A DNA stretch of 64,000 bases from Lathyrus oleraceus (taxonomy: Eukaryota > Streptophyta > Magnoliopsida > Fabales > Fabaceae): positions 90,268,944 through 90,332,943 of the forward strand of contig NC_066582.1 in NCBI RefSeq assembly GCF_024323335.1, read 5' to 3'. The notes under the pieces were generated by a model, which worked only from the letters and a program-made list of their open reading frames with translations, searched no databases and was not told the DNA's origin. Shown here one piece after another: positions 35,390-45,925 of the stretch. The position numbers and the translations under genes are program-made. Numbering within the stretch: position 1 is the stretch's first letter; the number at the start of each line of letters is the position of its first letter.

Positions 35390-36490
35390 CCCGGTTTCCC
35401 TAAGCGAGTCCCTCCTAGCTTTTGTAGGTTGTTTTTTTATTGGGTGTTTATTCTTTTATACAGTTATTTATCTTTTAGCATTTACCTGCTTTATTGCATT
35501 GTGTACATATGACTGCCGTATCTGCTGGTTCTATTTGTGAGATTAGTTCTATACCCGAACTCGAGTGCACTTAGGATAGGAGAATGGCATAGTCTTGTTG
35601 ACTTGTCTGGAGTTATTCCTTAGCAAGTTGACTTGCAAGCCCATTCACTTGGTGGAGGTCATGTTGGGATCAATAATGTCACACAAGTAAGTTGTGGTAA
35701 GACATTACTTTTTCCAATATAGACCTTAGAAGCCAAGGACCTTAGTTTACCAAACCCATCTTGGCCTATTCGTAGGACGTAGTGCGAAAGTCGTTCAAGT
35801 GTAAGATTTGATACGATTGTTACGCGATACTACACTCATAAGAGTCTCTCTTGAGAATATTTTTGGAATACGAGTAGTCGTTCCTCCGATAATATCCGAA
35901 AGATGGGATTATGACTATGGGAACCTTTTGTAGAACATGTTTGGCAGGTTTAAACCTTAGTACACTCCCTTTGGGTGGTTCTTAACCTAAACTCCATGCT
36001 CGTGACTTGCAACAAACCCTTGATTCATGGTTGATCCGTTCAGGTATCCTTAATATCAATGAAACTTGGATGTTGATAAGGTGTAAACCAGAATCCACCA
36101 AAAATGGATGGTTGATATTAAGGATAACATGATCCATCCCATGACCTTTGTTTGGTGTGCTTTGCTTGATCGTCTTAATTTCTCTCCAAGCAGTGCAACC
36201 TGATAGATGTTCAAGCGGATCCAGCAATTCTGATTGACATGCCATTGCATTGCATAACATCATCTGCATATTTGCATCCAACATCTCATGCTTATTCATA
36301 TGCAGGGTATTCCCTTTTTAAGGGGGGCCTTAAAATCGAATAAGCAGTGCATCGCATACCATACATATTAACCCTTGTTTGTTTTGTAGGTGTCACCGCA
36401 GTGTCTAATGTTTGTTCCCTGTTGCAGGCAGTTATTGGTCCCAAGCGAGTTCACAGGTACCCGACAAAGGAAAACCGTCCACGACTAGCA
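35390..36490 (+). other. Element B 5' leader
   Basis: 1.1 kb from PBS to the gag Met. Up to about 36300 it is closely similar to the leaders of A and C and non-coding. From 36347 the gag frame is already open (144 bases before the Met) and its end resembles the same segment in D. A pyrimidine-rich CCCTGTTGCAG near 36427 could be a 3' splice site. Confidence 0.65.
36045..36126 (+). promoter_or_regulatory. Conserved leader hairpin, element B
   Basis: Perfect 15-bp inverted repeat TATCCTTAATATCAA (36045-36059) / TTGATATTAAGGATA (36112-36126), loop 52 bases. Confidence 0.65.
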
Positions 36491-38914
36491 ATGGACCAGA
36501 TACAGAAAGAACTGGCTGATATGCGTGAAAGGATGGATCAGTTCATGACATTGATGACTGGTATGGCAGAAGGCCAGGCGAAGCTGAAGGAATTGGTTGA
36601 GCAACCGAGGCCCAATCCAGAGGTGGAAATACCAAGTGCTAAGGGGAACCCTGGTAACCCTGGGAACCCTGGTAACCCTGGGAACACTGATAACCCTGTG
36701 AACACTGAAAACGCGGGTAACGCAAATGTTGGTGGAAACCCGGGTAATGTTGGCAACACGGGAAATGTTGGGAATGGTATTGGCGGAAGGTACAATGTGA
36801 ATCAAGGGATTCGGATTAACGGGCGCCCCGTTACTGAAGATTTTCAGTATGATCAATTTTCTTTGCAAGACGAGGCCCTCGAGACCACTCGCCGTATGGA
36901 TGAGCTTGTTGAGAAGCTCAAATCTTTGGAGTCTCAAAATTCCTTAGGTTTTGATGTCACCAATCTTGGTCAGGTTCAGGGAGTAAGGATCCCTCACAAG
37001 TTCAAACCCCCTACTTTTGAGAAATACATCGGGGCTTCTTGCCCACGCACTCATCTCCAGTCTTATCTGGGAAGGTTGGGAGCTCACACTGAAGATGAAA
37101 AGTCGTGGATGTACTATTTTGAAGACAGTTTAACTGGAGCTTCTCGTGAATGGTATTCTCATTTGTCTCGTACTACCATCAAGAGCTGGAAAGACTTGGC
37201 AGAGGCTTTTGTCAAGTAATATCAATACAACTTGGACATGGCTCCAAATCGGACCTTGTTGCAAGGAATGTCTCAGACTGCCAAGGAAACCTTTAGAGAA
37301 TATGCTCAGCGTTGGAGACAGATTGCTGCATCCGTCCAACCCCCTATGTCTGAAAGGGAGATGGCGGACATGTTCATGAACACTCTTCAAGGCAATTATA
37401 TCGAGAGATTGGCTGCTTGCTCGTCAATCAGCTTCGCAGAGATAGTGATTGCTGGAGAAAGGATCGAGAGTCTGTTGAAGATAGGCCGAATTCAAGACAA
37501 CAGTGCTTCCAACTCATCAGTTCCCAAGAAATCGTTTGCTGGTAACGGTCAGCGGAGAAGAGAAGGTGAGACGAGCGTTGTATATGCCGGAAGAGGCAGG
37601 GGCAGAGGACGCCCTAATTATTATCAAGATCAAGTGGCCGCAATCACTATTCCAACACTTGTTCCTCAAACGCAGTATCATCCGCAACAGCAACCCAGGT
37701 ACAACAATCAACAACAAGGAGGTAATCCGGGTCAGCAGAGAACCTATTAATAACGTCCAAGGCAGGCGGACCGGGTCATTGAAACAATCCCAATGCCTTA
37801 TTCTGTATTACTTCCCAAGCTGATTGACATGAATCTGGTTACGTCGAGAACTCTGGGCCCACTGGTCGATCCCAACAATCTGCCTAGAGGTTATGATATC
37901 AACGCCAGATGTGCTTTTCACTCCAACGCACCTGGCCATACTACAGATAATTGCAAGGCTCTCCAACTAAAGGTACAAGATTTGAGAGATGCCCAGGCCA
38001 TCAATTTTTCTCCGGTGCCTAATGTTATCCAAAACCCGATGCCAGCTCATGGCGGGTAGAGGATTAATGCTGTTGATAGTGGGGAAACTTTGAATTTTGT
38101 TTCTGATGTGACTAAAGTGAAGACTTCGCTATCGGTGGTCAAAGACCGACTCTTGAAAGGACGGATTTTCCCGGGCTGTGGGGAAGAGTGGAGAAATTGT
38201 CAAGACGCCGAGAACGGATGTGATAGTTTGAGAAGGGGTATTCAGCAACTGATAGATGAAGGTTGTCTTCAGTTCGATCAGACTCATCCAGTGAAGAATG
38301 ATGTGTCGACAGTAACATTTTATTTCACTCCTGAAGAAATATATGTTCCCGAGAGACCCGCTCCGACAACAATATATTTCCCAGAAAGTCCAGCACCAAT
38401 TTACTCTGACAAACCTCAACCGACTTTGATTGGTCCGGTCACCATCACGGTACCAGGACCTGTTCTGTATGAGAAAGGCAGTGCTATCCCGTGGCACTAT
38501 GGGGCTGATATCTACTGCCAAGGGCAGAAAGTTAACGAAGAAGACATTGACGTTGCTAGCTCCACTGTAGACAATGTTGGAGGAATTGGTGGCTTCACTC
38601 GCAGTGGACGCCTATTTGCACCATCAACATTGCGCACGAATGCTGAAGCTGAGGCAGCTGCCAAGGCTAAAGGAAAACAGGTATCCACCGAAGAGCTTAC
38701 TACCGAGGAAGCTCCTCCTAATACCGCATTCGAGAAGGAAGTGGATGAGTTTATAAGGATTATCAAGAAAAGTGACTACAAGGTAGTCGACCAGCTAAAT
38801 CAGACACCCTTAAAGATCTCCATTCTCTCACTATTGATGTGCTATGAGGCACACAGAGCAGCCTTGTTGAAAGTACTGAATATGGCTTATGTTCCCCCAG
38901 AGATAACTGTTGAC
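36491..38914 (+). pseudogene. gag: Element B gag
   Basis: The frame runs without any frameshift but with in-frame stops at 37217-37219, 37748-37753 (two adjacent TAA) and 38057-38059. Order: helical start MDQIQKELADMRERMDQ; a low-complexity NPGNPGNPGNPGNT tract at 36640-36780; capsid (KFKPPTFEKYIGASCPRTH, SLTGASREWYSHL, YNLDMAPNRTLL, YAQRWRQIAASVQPP); an RGRGRGRP basic patch; the zinc knuckle CAFHSNAPGHTTDNC; and a second Cys cluster (GCGEEWRNCQDAENGC). The knuckle is intact, unlike in A. At 37217 A has Gln, and at 37748 C has two Gln, so those stops fit C-to-T change. Confidence 0.88.
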
Positions 38915-39840
38915 CAATTGGAGTCGGTAGTTTCGAATGTACACACTAGCCATGCGCTAGGTTTCACCGATTATGACCTAACATCTGAGGGCAGGAATCA
39001 CAACAAAGCCTTGCATATCACAATGGAATGCAAAGGGATGGTGCTTTCCCATGTTTTGGTTGATACAGGTTCTTCTCTGAATGTTCTTCCAAAGAAAGCC
39101 TTAACGAAGTTGGATTGCGATGACGCCACCCTAAGGCCGAGTAATTTAGTTGTAAGGGCTTTTGATGGCTCTAAGCGAGCTGTTTGTGGCGAAGTTGAGT
39201 TGCCAGTTAAGATTGGACCGCAGGTATTCAAGAGTACCTTTTATGTGATGGATATCCAGCCTGCCTATAGCTGTCTGCTAGGTCAACCCTGGATTCATGT
39301 TGCCGATGCTGTTACTTCTACTCTCCACCAGAAGCTCAAATATGGACTAGATGGTCAGATTGTCACCGTCTGTGGTGAAGAGGATATTTTTGTTAGCCAC
39401 CTGTCTACATTTAAGTATGTGGAGATGGATGGCGAGATGCATGAGATGCTGTGTCAGGGCTTCGAAGCCATAAACATCAGTGAGGTCGCGCCCGAATTTG
39501 TCTTTTCACCTGAGTCTGAGAAGGTCGGGACTTCTATCTCTTCATACAAGCAAGCTGTTGAAGTGGTTAAGGCTGGTAATGCCCAAGGTTGGGGCAAATT
39601 TGTGGAGCCAATCATAAAAGAAGACAAGTTTGGATTGGGGTATACTCCGGGGTCTTAGAAGAATGTAGCCGGTACTTTCTCCAGCGGGTGTTTGGTTTCT
39701 CCCCACACCGCCAATGCTGCAGATGAAGACAAGGCTGACAACGACTGTGACTTAGATAGCTGGATTCGCCCGTGTGTCCCAGGAGAAAAGCTCGACAATT
39801 GGTCGTCTGAAAAAGTCGTTCGGTTTACTCTACTGAAGGA
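38915..39840 (+). pseudogene. pro: Element B protease
   Basis: Same frame as gag. Aspartic protease with an intact active site HVLVDTGSSLNVLP, then FDGSKRAVCGEVELPVKIG and DIQPAYSCLLGQPWIH. A stop (TAG 39656-39658) falls after the protease core, before the acidic tail that ends NWSSEKVVRFTLL. The frame reaches GGA|GTAATT at 39840/39841, the same donor position as in A and C. Confidence 0.85.
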
Positions 39841-40089
39841 GTAATTTTTATTGTTTTCCTTTTATCACATGCATAACAAAGTCTTACACTTTGACCAAGG
39901 TGTAATGACTCATTTGTAGAGCCATCCATTTAGTTACATTTTGCAATTATTTTCATCATCAATAAAGGACAGCTTTTGCAAACAATTTTGTGTTCTCTTT
40001 CTTTCAATTATTTTTACTTTTACAAAAATGGCAATGTTTCTTTTTCATGTTTCTTTTTCGTTTTTATTTCCAAAAAAACACCTCGTAAA
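39841..40089 (+). other. Element B intron remnant, acceptor apparently lost
   Basis: The donor GTAATTTTTATTG is kept, as is the hairpin at 39884-39906. Upstream of exon 2, where C has CATGCAG, B has TTTCCAAAAAAACACC, and I find no AG from 39973 to 40132. The nearest AG (39971-39972) would not restore the frame. Splicing is therefore probably lost or shifted. Confidence 0.45.
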
Positions 40090-40599
40090 ACTGATCACCC
40101 GGATCTCACTGCTAACGACACTGCTATGGCCAAGTATGACTTCGACAATCCTATCTATCAAGCCGAAGAAGGGGTTGAGGAATATTGTGAATTGCCTGAG
40201 GAGTTAGCCAGGTTGTTGAAACAGGAGGACCGAGCTATCACACCTTATCAGGAGGTGGTTGAGACCATCAACATTGGTACCGAAGACGACAAGAAAGAGA
40301 TCAAGATCGGGGCCAGTCTACAGGACGAGAGGAAAAGACCGTTGATCATGTACTTGACTGTGTTAGAAAGGTCAATGGGTTGTGTGCTCGGTCAGCATGA
40401 CGAGTCAGGTCGAAAAGAGCATGCAATATACTACCTTAGCAAAAAGTTTACCGACTGTGAACAAAGATACTCACTGCTCGAGAAAACTTGCCACGCTTTG
40501 GCATGGGCTGCTCGCCGACTAAGACAGTATATGTTGACTCACACGACTCTATTGATATCAAAGATGGATCAAGTCAAGTATATTTTTAAAAAGCCAGCA
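40090..40599 (+). pseudogene. Element B pol remnant: RT N-terminus joined to first RNase H
   Basis: The acidic RT linker (KYDFDNPIYQAEE, ELARLLKQEDRAI, KEIKIGASLQ) runs directly at about 40320-40336 into the RNase H (RPLIMYLTVLERSMGCVLGQ). The palm and fingers, including YVDD, are missing: about 1.1 kb compared with C. The RNase H is complete to LLISKMDQVKYIFKKPA, where about ten bases are lost and the frame changes. Confidence 0.85.
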
Positions 40600-40942
40600 G
40601 GGTTGCTAGGTGGCAAATGATGCTGACAGAGTATGACATCCAATACACTTCACAAAAAGCCATCAAAGGAAGTGTCTTGTCAGACTATCTTGCCGCGCAA
40701 CCGATTGATGATTACCAACCTATGAGGTTCGACTTTCCTCATGAGGACATCATGTTTCTCAAATCGAAAGATTGCGAGGAACCACTCCCGGAGGAGGGGC
40801 CTGACCCTGAATCCAAATGGATTATGATGTTTGATGGGGCGGTCATCATCAATGGTCGCGGAGTTGGTGCAGTTTTGATCACACCGGAGGGGGTTCCTAT
40901 GCCATTTTGTGCCAGAATAACTTTTCCCTGCACCAATAATGA
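40600..40942 (+). pseudogene. Element B archaeal-type RNase H, N-terminal part
   Basis: Continues RWQMMLTEYDIQYTSQKAIK in a new frame to MMFDGAVIINGRGVGAV and CTNNEA. The first catalytic Asp (FDG) is kept. The Glu motif and all after it are lost at a second deletion joining at about 40942-40948. Confidence 0.82.
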
Positions 40943-41283
40943 AGCCGGACGAAGCAGAATGGGTCCATTCTCGATACAATCATCTAAGCCTAGTTGAGGA
41001 AAAGAGACTAGCAGCTATATGCCATGGCCAGCTATATCAGAGACGGACGAAGAGAGCGTTTGATCAGAAAGTGCGCCCTCGGGAGTATCGAGTCGGTGAA
41101 TTGGTACTCAAAAGAATTCTTCCTCCCAACACAGATCACAGGGGCAAATGGACACCGAACAACGAGGGTCCATAAGTGGTTAAAAGAGTTTTCTCTGGCG
41201 GAGCTCTGATGCTAACAACCATGGATGGCGAAGACTTCCCGTCCCCTATCAACTCAGACGTAGTTAAAAAATACTTCGCATAA
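40943..41283 (+). pseudogene. Element B integrase C-terminal tail
   Basis: Only the last 113 codons of integrase remain, from PDEAEWVHSRYNHLSLVEE to VKKYFA at 41283. One in-frame TAA is present (41173-41175; C has Tyr). The zinc-binding and D,D(35)E parts are deleted, about 1.4 kb compared with C. Confidence 0.87.
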
Positions 41284-41490
41284 AATAGACCCGCTGGACA
41301 GTAAAGAGAATAGTCCAGGCAAAAAAGGGGCATCCCGACGAACCAAAAAAAAGAATGAAGAGGTTCGGGAAAAAATTAGGGATATAAAAATCAAAAAAAA
41401 TGTACACCCGGTGAGTCAAAAACCCAAAAGGGCGGCTCTGGCAAAAAAGGGTATCCCGGTCCACGCAAAAGTTAGGGAATAAGCGAATAA
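41284..41490 (+). other. Post-integrase hairpin module, element B
   Basis: Begins AAATAGACCCGCTGGACAGT, shared with C. It has repeats of GGCAAAAAAGGG(T/C)ATCCCG and CCAAAAGGGCGG with CCC/GGG stems, ending GTTAGGGAATAAG. Confidence 0.65.
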
Positions 41491-42659
41491 CTGCGATCTG
41501 AGTTCATCCGTGTTATATCACCGTTTCATTCAATCCGGCAATCTTCGAAGGTAAAAGATCGACTAATCATCCACTTCAAAAAGCAAGATGAGCAGATCGT
41601 CTTAAGGACATACGAGCCATAGCAGAGTCGAAACTCGGTGGGACCCCGTTTCCACATTGCCATTAGGATAGTTTCTCTTGTTCAATTTATAGCGATCGCC
41701 TCTTTCCAGGGATCAGCTTCCTGATGTACTCGCCTATTCCTGGCACAAATTTTTCAACCAACAAAAGTCGAATAATTCAATTAAAAAGCCTCTTTACTTT
41801 TCATTTATCAGTTTGTTTGCAAAAGATGTCTGAATTCTTGAGGAAACATATTGCATCTGAATGTAATGGTGGCTTTTGCAGATGACTTGCGCAGGAAAAC
41901 AATCAAAATTACTTTGAATGTGCTTAATCCCGGACGGTGAATTCAAACCGAGTAATTCCCCGGGGCATACGTGTATTTTTTGGTTACAGGTCACAGAAAT
42001 CGGATGCCAAGTCATGAATCCTCACCCCCAAGCGGTTGACAAAGCCTCTCCTCTGCAGAGCAGGTTCCCTAGTAGAGTTGACAGTATCCAGACTGTATAT
42101 CCCCAGTAGAGTTGACAGTATCCAGACTTTATATCCCCAGCGGAGTCGACAGTGCCAGACTGTATCTTCCCAGCAACAGCGGAGTAGTCGCATACCCAAC
42201 AGACAAGAGGGTGGTGTTCCCAGTGTTCATCTCCTCCTCAGCAGATTATTTTTTTTAACAAATTTATTTTAATCCCCTGCTTGAGGACGATTAGCAAGTT
42301 CATATCCCCAATAAAGGTCGATTCCTACAACATTTCCCCAGGAAGTGCTTTCCTCACAGACTCTCCTCGCAGAGCCTCGCCAAGCAAAGTTTCCATAGTT
42401 GATACTTCCCCAGCAAGGTCAACTTTTCAAAAAAGGCCGATTTATTTTCGGTGGCTCCCCGGTCCCGGCAGACGGATCGTTCCCCATATAGCATTCAAGG
42501 ATTGATACAGCGATCCGCTCCCTGCCAGAGTTGCTTCCCCAAGCAGATTTCTTTTTTCTTTTACACCATGCATAACATTTGCATTTGCATTTGCATGCAT
42601 TTCAAACATGCACATAAGCTGATAAACAGGTTCTTCAAAGCAGACTGAAAAATTACTTT
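41491..42659 (+). other. Element B 3' UTR, upstream part
   Basis: No gene supported. From 42066 to 42135 there are two copies of a unit with period 49 bp (AGTAGAGTTGACAGTATCCA) and a diverged third copy to about 42175. CCCCAGCA-type fragments recur to 42540. Confidence 0.55.
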
Positions 42660-43169
42660 ACAACCAAAGTCATGAGATTCGGCCAGAGGATCAAGTGTGT
42701 GTGTGACCCAGCATGAGGGTCATTTCGAAGATTCAGCCTGAGAATCGTTTTCCAGAGATCCAGCCTGAGGGTCATTTCGGAGATTCAGCCAGAGAGTCGA
42801 CTACGAGCGTTATTTCCCCAGCAAGCCAGCTGGAGAAATAGATTGACAGCTCAACAGAAAATCACCCTACAAGAGGATCCAGCCCGCGGATCGCATTAAA
42901 AAAACAAAGTCTAATCGAAGAGTCGTTATAACATGTTCTAGCCTGAAGAATATGTACGAAGCCCAAAAATGGGATATTCTCGAAGCTGCATATCTAACAT
43001 GAAGACTGTAGATTTTGAAAGAGGGTCAACCAGCGCATGCCCCAGATGCGAGATCCTGATGATGGGAATTTATCATCAAAACAATCCAGATCTAGCCAGA
43101 AGATCAAAGTCAGGTCTAGCCCGAAGACCGAAAAATAGATAGATTCAGCCAGAGAATCAAAGAAAATAG
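42660..43169 (+). repeat. Element B 3' UTR tandem array, left part
   Basis: Diverged head-to-tail units of about 22-30 bp with consensus GATYYAGCCAGARRATCGAA, broken at 43169 by element C and continuing at 54525. Confidence 0.8.
43165..43169. repeat. Target-site duplication AATAG, left copy (element C)
   Basis: AATAG before the start of C, repeated at 54525-54529, inside the tandem array of B. Confidence 0.93.
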
Positions 43170-43357
43170 TGTAATACCCCAAAATTTACCCTTCATTTTT
43201 CCCGAAAAAACAAAAAACAAAAAAAAAACAAAAAAAAACGAAAAAAAAAAAAAATTTAATTAATTAATTAAATAAATATAATAAATAAATAAAATATAAC
43301 AAATTATTTTGGACTTGGGTCTCCCTCATTTGAGCTCATTACCCACGAAAATCAGTC

Positions 43358-43365
43358 TATAAATA
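43358..43365 (+). promoter_or_regulatory. TATA box, C 5' LTR
   Basis: TATAAATA in CAGTCTATAAATACTGAAG, 190 bp into the LTR; copy at 53096-53103. Confidence 0.65.
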
Positions 43366-44594
43366 CTGAAGTTTCAGTAGAGGAAAACACACTTGGAGTT
43401 ACACTTGGAGTTACACTTGGAGTTACACTGGGAGATTCACTGGAGAAAGAAGGAAGAGAAGCAAAACCCTGAGGAAAAGATAGTGAGAGAAAAGCCAACA
43501 GAGTTCAGAGCAACCTCCAAATCCTGAAAGGAACTCAACTCGTAAACCTCACGGGCGCAACTCAATCAAGCTCTCCAATCAGGTTTGCCCTATATCCATC
43601 ATCTTTATGCCTTTTATTTGAATGCTCTAAATGTATGAGGTATTATGTGTGAATTTGATACCTTTTTTTGTGGGCCTTTTGTGAATTTTGATGGAATTAT
43701 TCATGTGGTTACATTTTGATTTAGGGGAAACTCTGAGTTACCCTATTTTGTTTATTCTAACCTGTCTTGCGTTTCCATGGCATTGTTTTCTCTTGATTTC
43801 ATCCTACTACTCTAACCCTTTGTCGAGTTTTGTGAGGGCTCACATGGCTTTCGCAGAGACACTCGCGTGGTTTCCCACTTTATTTGTGGGATACCCCCTG
43901 GAGTTTTATTCTGATTATTCGTGTTGACTGATTTCCTTTGACGGTCCAGCTGGAGACATTTCAGGGTTTCTTGCCCCTTTAACTGTTATAGCTTCGGATC
44001 TTTATCCGTGTGGTAATTTTTTCCCTTTCTCATACTTTATCGCTTTCTTAGCTGGAAGACCTCGATAGGAGGCAATGTTTGAGCCCCTTGGTGGCATTTT
44101 ACTTTGAGATACATGTTTTGTGTTTTGTATTCATATCCCTGCAGGTAGCGCAGTTCCTTCGTCAAGGACTGCCTTTTTGCCCTCGAGCATCCCAAACCCT
44201 AAAACCCAAAGCAACACGTTTACTCCTTCTACTACAGGCCAGTAAGTCTCCAAAGGTCGAGCATCCGGTAGATTGCGTATTGACGTCGTTCGTCCAAAAC
44301 CCAATCCATAACCCCGTAGTTAGCCGAACTACGGCTTGCTCTGATTCTCATTCCAGATGAGATACGTAGGCATAAGACGCGATGTCTTAGCGAGCACACA
44401 TCCCCCCAACTCATAGGTCAGCCGAGCTACGAAGACTCTGATTCTCATATTCAGATGAGATACGTATGCAGTGGATGCAACATCCGCGCGAGTCATTTCT
44501 CTTAACCTTTTTAGTAAATAAACACGTTAGGTAAACCCACACCCTTTAGACAAAAACTACAAAAGTGGATCCCGTAGAGTACTATGGATGCGTA

Positions 44595-44625
44595 GGGGTG
44601 CTAATACCTTCCCTTCGCATAACCG
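44595..44625 (+). promoter_or_regulatory. Conserved LTR block, C 5' LTR
   Basis: GGGGTGCTAATACCTTCCC then CGCATAACCGAC; copy at 54321-54350. Confidence 0.6.
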
Positions 44626-44726
44626 ACTCCCGAACCCAAGATTTGGTTGCGAGACCCCGTCTTGTCCTTTCCTTTTTCAGGTTTACTTCAAGCGTTTCCT
44701 TTCCCTCCTTTGGGATGAATAACGCA

Positions 44727-44739
44727 CGGTGGCGACTCT
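44727..44739 (+). promoter_or_regulatory. PBS-like motif inside C 5' LTR
   Basis: CGGTGGCGACTCT, 77 bp before the true PBS; copy at 54453-54465 in the 3' LTR. Confidence 0.55.
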
Positions 44740-44803
44740 TCTGTCTTTTTCTTTCGCCGGTTGTCTTTTTTTCGCACCACTGTATTTTTTAGGTTGCGAC
44801 AGC

Positions 44804-44821
44804 TGGCGACTCTGCTGGGGA
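44804..44821 (+). other. Primer binding site of element C (tRNA-Arg type)
   Basis: TGGCGACTCTGCTGGGGA, two bases after the LTR, same as A and B. Confidence 0.9.
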
Positions 44822-45925
44822 CTTTAAGAAGTTGACCTCTTGCTGGTCCATCTTCCCTAAGCGAGTCCCTCCTAGCTTTTGTAGTTTGTTTGTTTATTGG
44901 GTGTTCATGCTTTTGTACAGTTATTTATTTACCTGCTTTACCTTATTACATTGTGTACATATCATTGTTGTATCTGTTTCTGTTGGCTGGCTGCTTGGTG
45001 ATCTTTGTGAGATGAGTTCTATACCCGAACTCGAGTGCACTTAAGATAGGAGAATGGCATAGTCCTGTCAACTTGTGTGGAGTATTCCTTAGCGAGTTGA
45101 CTTGCAAGCCCATTCACTAGGTGGAGGTCATGTTGAGATCAATAATGTCACATAAGTAAGTTGTGGTTAGACATTACTTGTTCCAATATAGACCTAAGAA
45201 GCCAAGGACCTTAGTTTACCTAACCCATCTTGGCCTATTCGTAGGACGTAGTGCGAAAGTCGTTCAAATGTAAGATTTGATACGATTGTTACGCGATACT
45301 ACACTCATAAGAGTCTCTCTTGAGAATATTGTTGGAATACGAGTAGTCGTTCCTCTAATAATATCCGAAAGATGGGATTATGACTATGAGAACCTTTTTG
45401 TAGAACATGTTTGGCAGGTTTAAACCTTAGTACACTCCTTTTGGGTGGTTCTTAACCTAAACTCCATGCTCGTGACTTGCGACAAACCCTTGATTCATGG
45501 TTGATCCGATCAGGTATCCTTAATATCAATGAAACTCGGGTGTTGATAAGGTGTAAACCATAATTCGCCAAAATGGGTGGTTGATATTAAGGATAACATG
45601 ATCCATCCCATGACCTTTGTTTGGTGTGCTCTTAATTTCTCTCCAGACAGTGCAACCTGACAGATGTTCAAGCAGATATAGCAATCCTGATTGACATACA
45701 ACTGCATTGCATTCACATCATCACATCATTTACATTCATATCATTTAACACATGTTTATCCTTTTCAAGGGGGTTTAAATCTTCTTCTTGATTCTAGTCG
45801 GGGTTTTCTTCTTACGCTGTTTATCAAATGTGAGACTGGAATCAAGGAGGTAGAATACCTTTTGGAATTGATAAACATGTCATTGCATTTGCATATTCAT
45901 TAGCATGTCTTGCATAACAGGTACT
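44822..45925 (+). other. Element C 5' leader, mosaic
   Basis: The first 0.9 kb matches the leaders of A and B. From about 45790 the sequence instead matches the ORF1-gag spacer of D (310-480, reverse strand), ending TTGCATAACAG. No coding frame. ORF1 is absent between the two parts. Confidence 0.7.
45515..45595 (+). promoter_or_regulatory. Conserved leader hairpin, element C
   Basis: Perfect 15-bp inverted repeat at 45515-45529 and 45581-45595, loop 51 bases, same stem sequence as in B. Confidence 0.65.

Larger units (their letters stand above)
43170..44801 (+). mobile_element. Element C 5' LTR
   Basis: 1632 bp, TGTAATACCCCAAAATTTAC to GTTGCGACA. A-rich tract at 43205-43300, TATA box 43358-43365, three tandem copies of a 12-bp unit (ACTTGGAGTTAC) near 43390, hairpin modules at about 44300-44470, conserved block 44595-44625, PBS-like motif 44727-44739. 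The frame at 43688-43927 recurs in the 3' LTR and is taken as chance. Confidence 0.94.

Noticed and set aside
42660..43169. CRISPR-like regular short repeats
   Set aside because: Repeats are adjoining and diverged with no unique spacers, and the setting is a plant retrotransposon 3' UTR.
43688..43927. A 79-codon frame found twice (also 53414-53653)
   Set aside because: Both lie at the same place in the two LTRs of C; duplication is due to the LTRs, and the frame has no family features.
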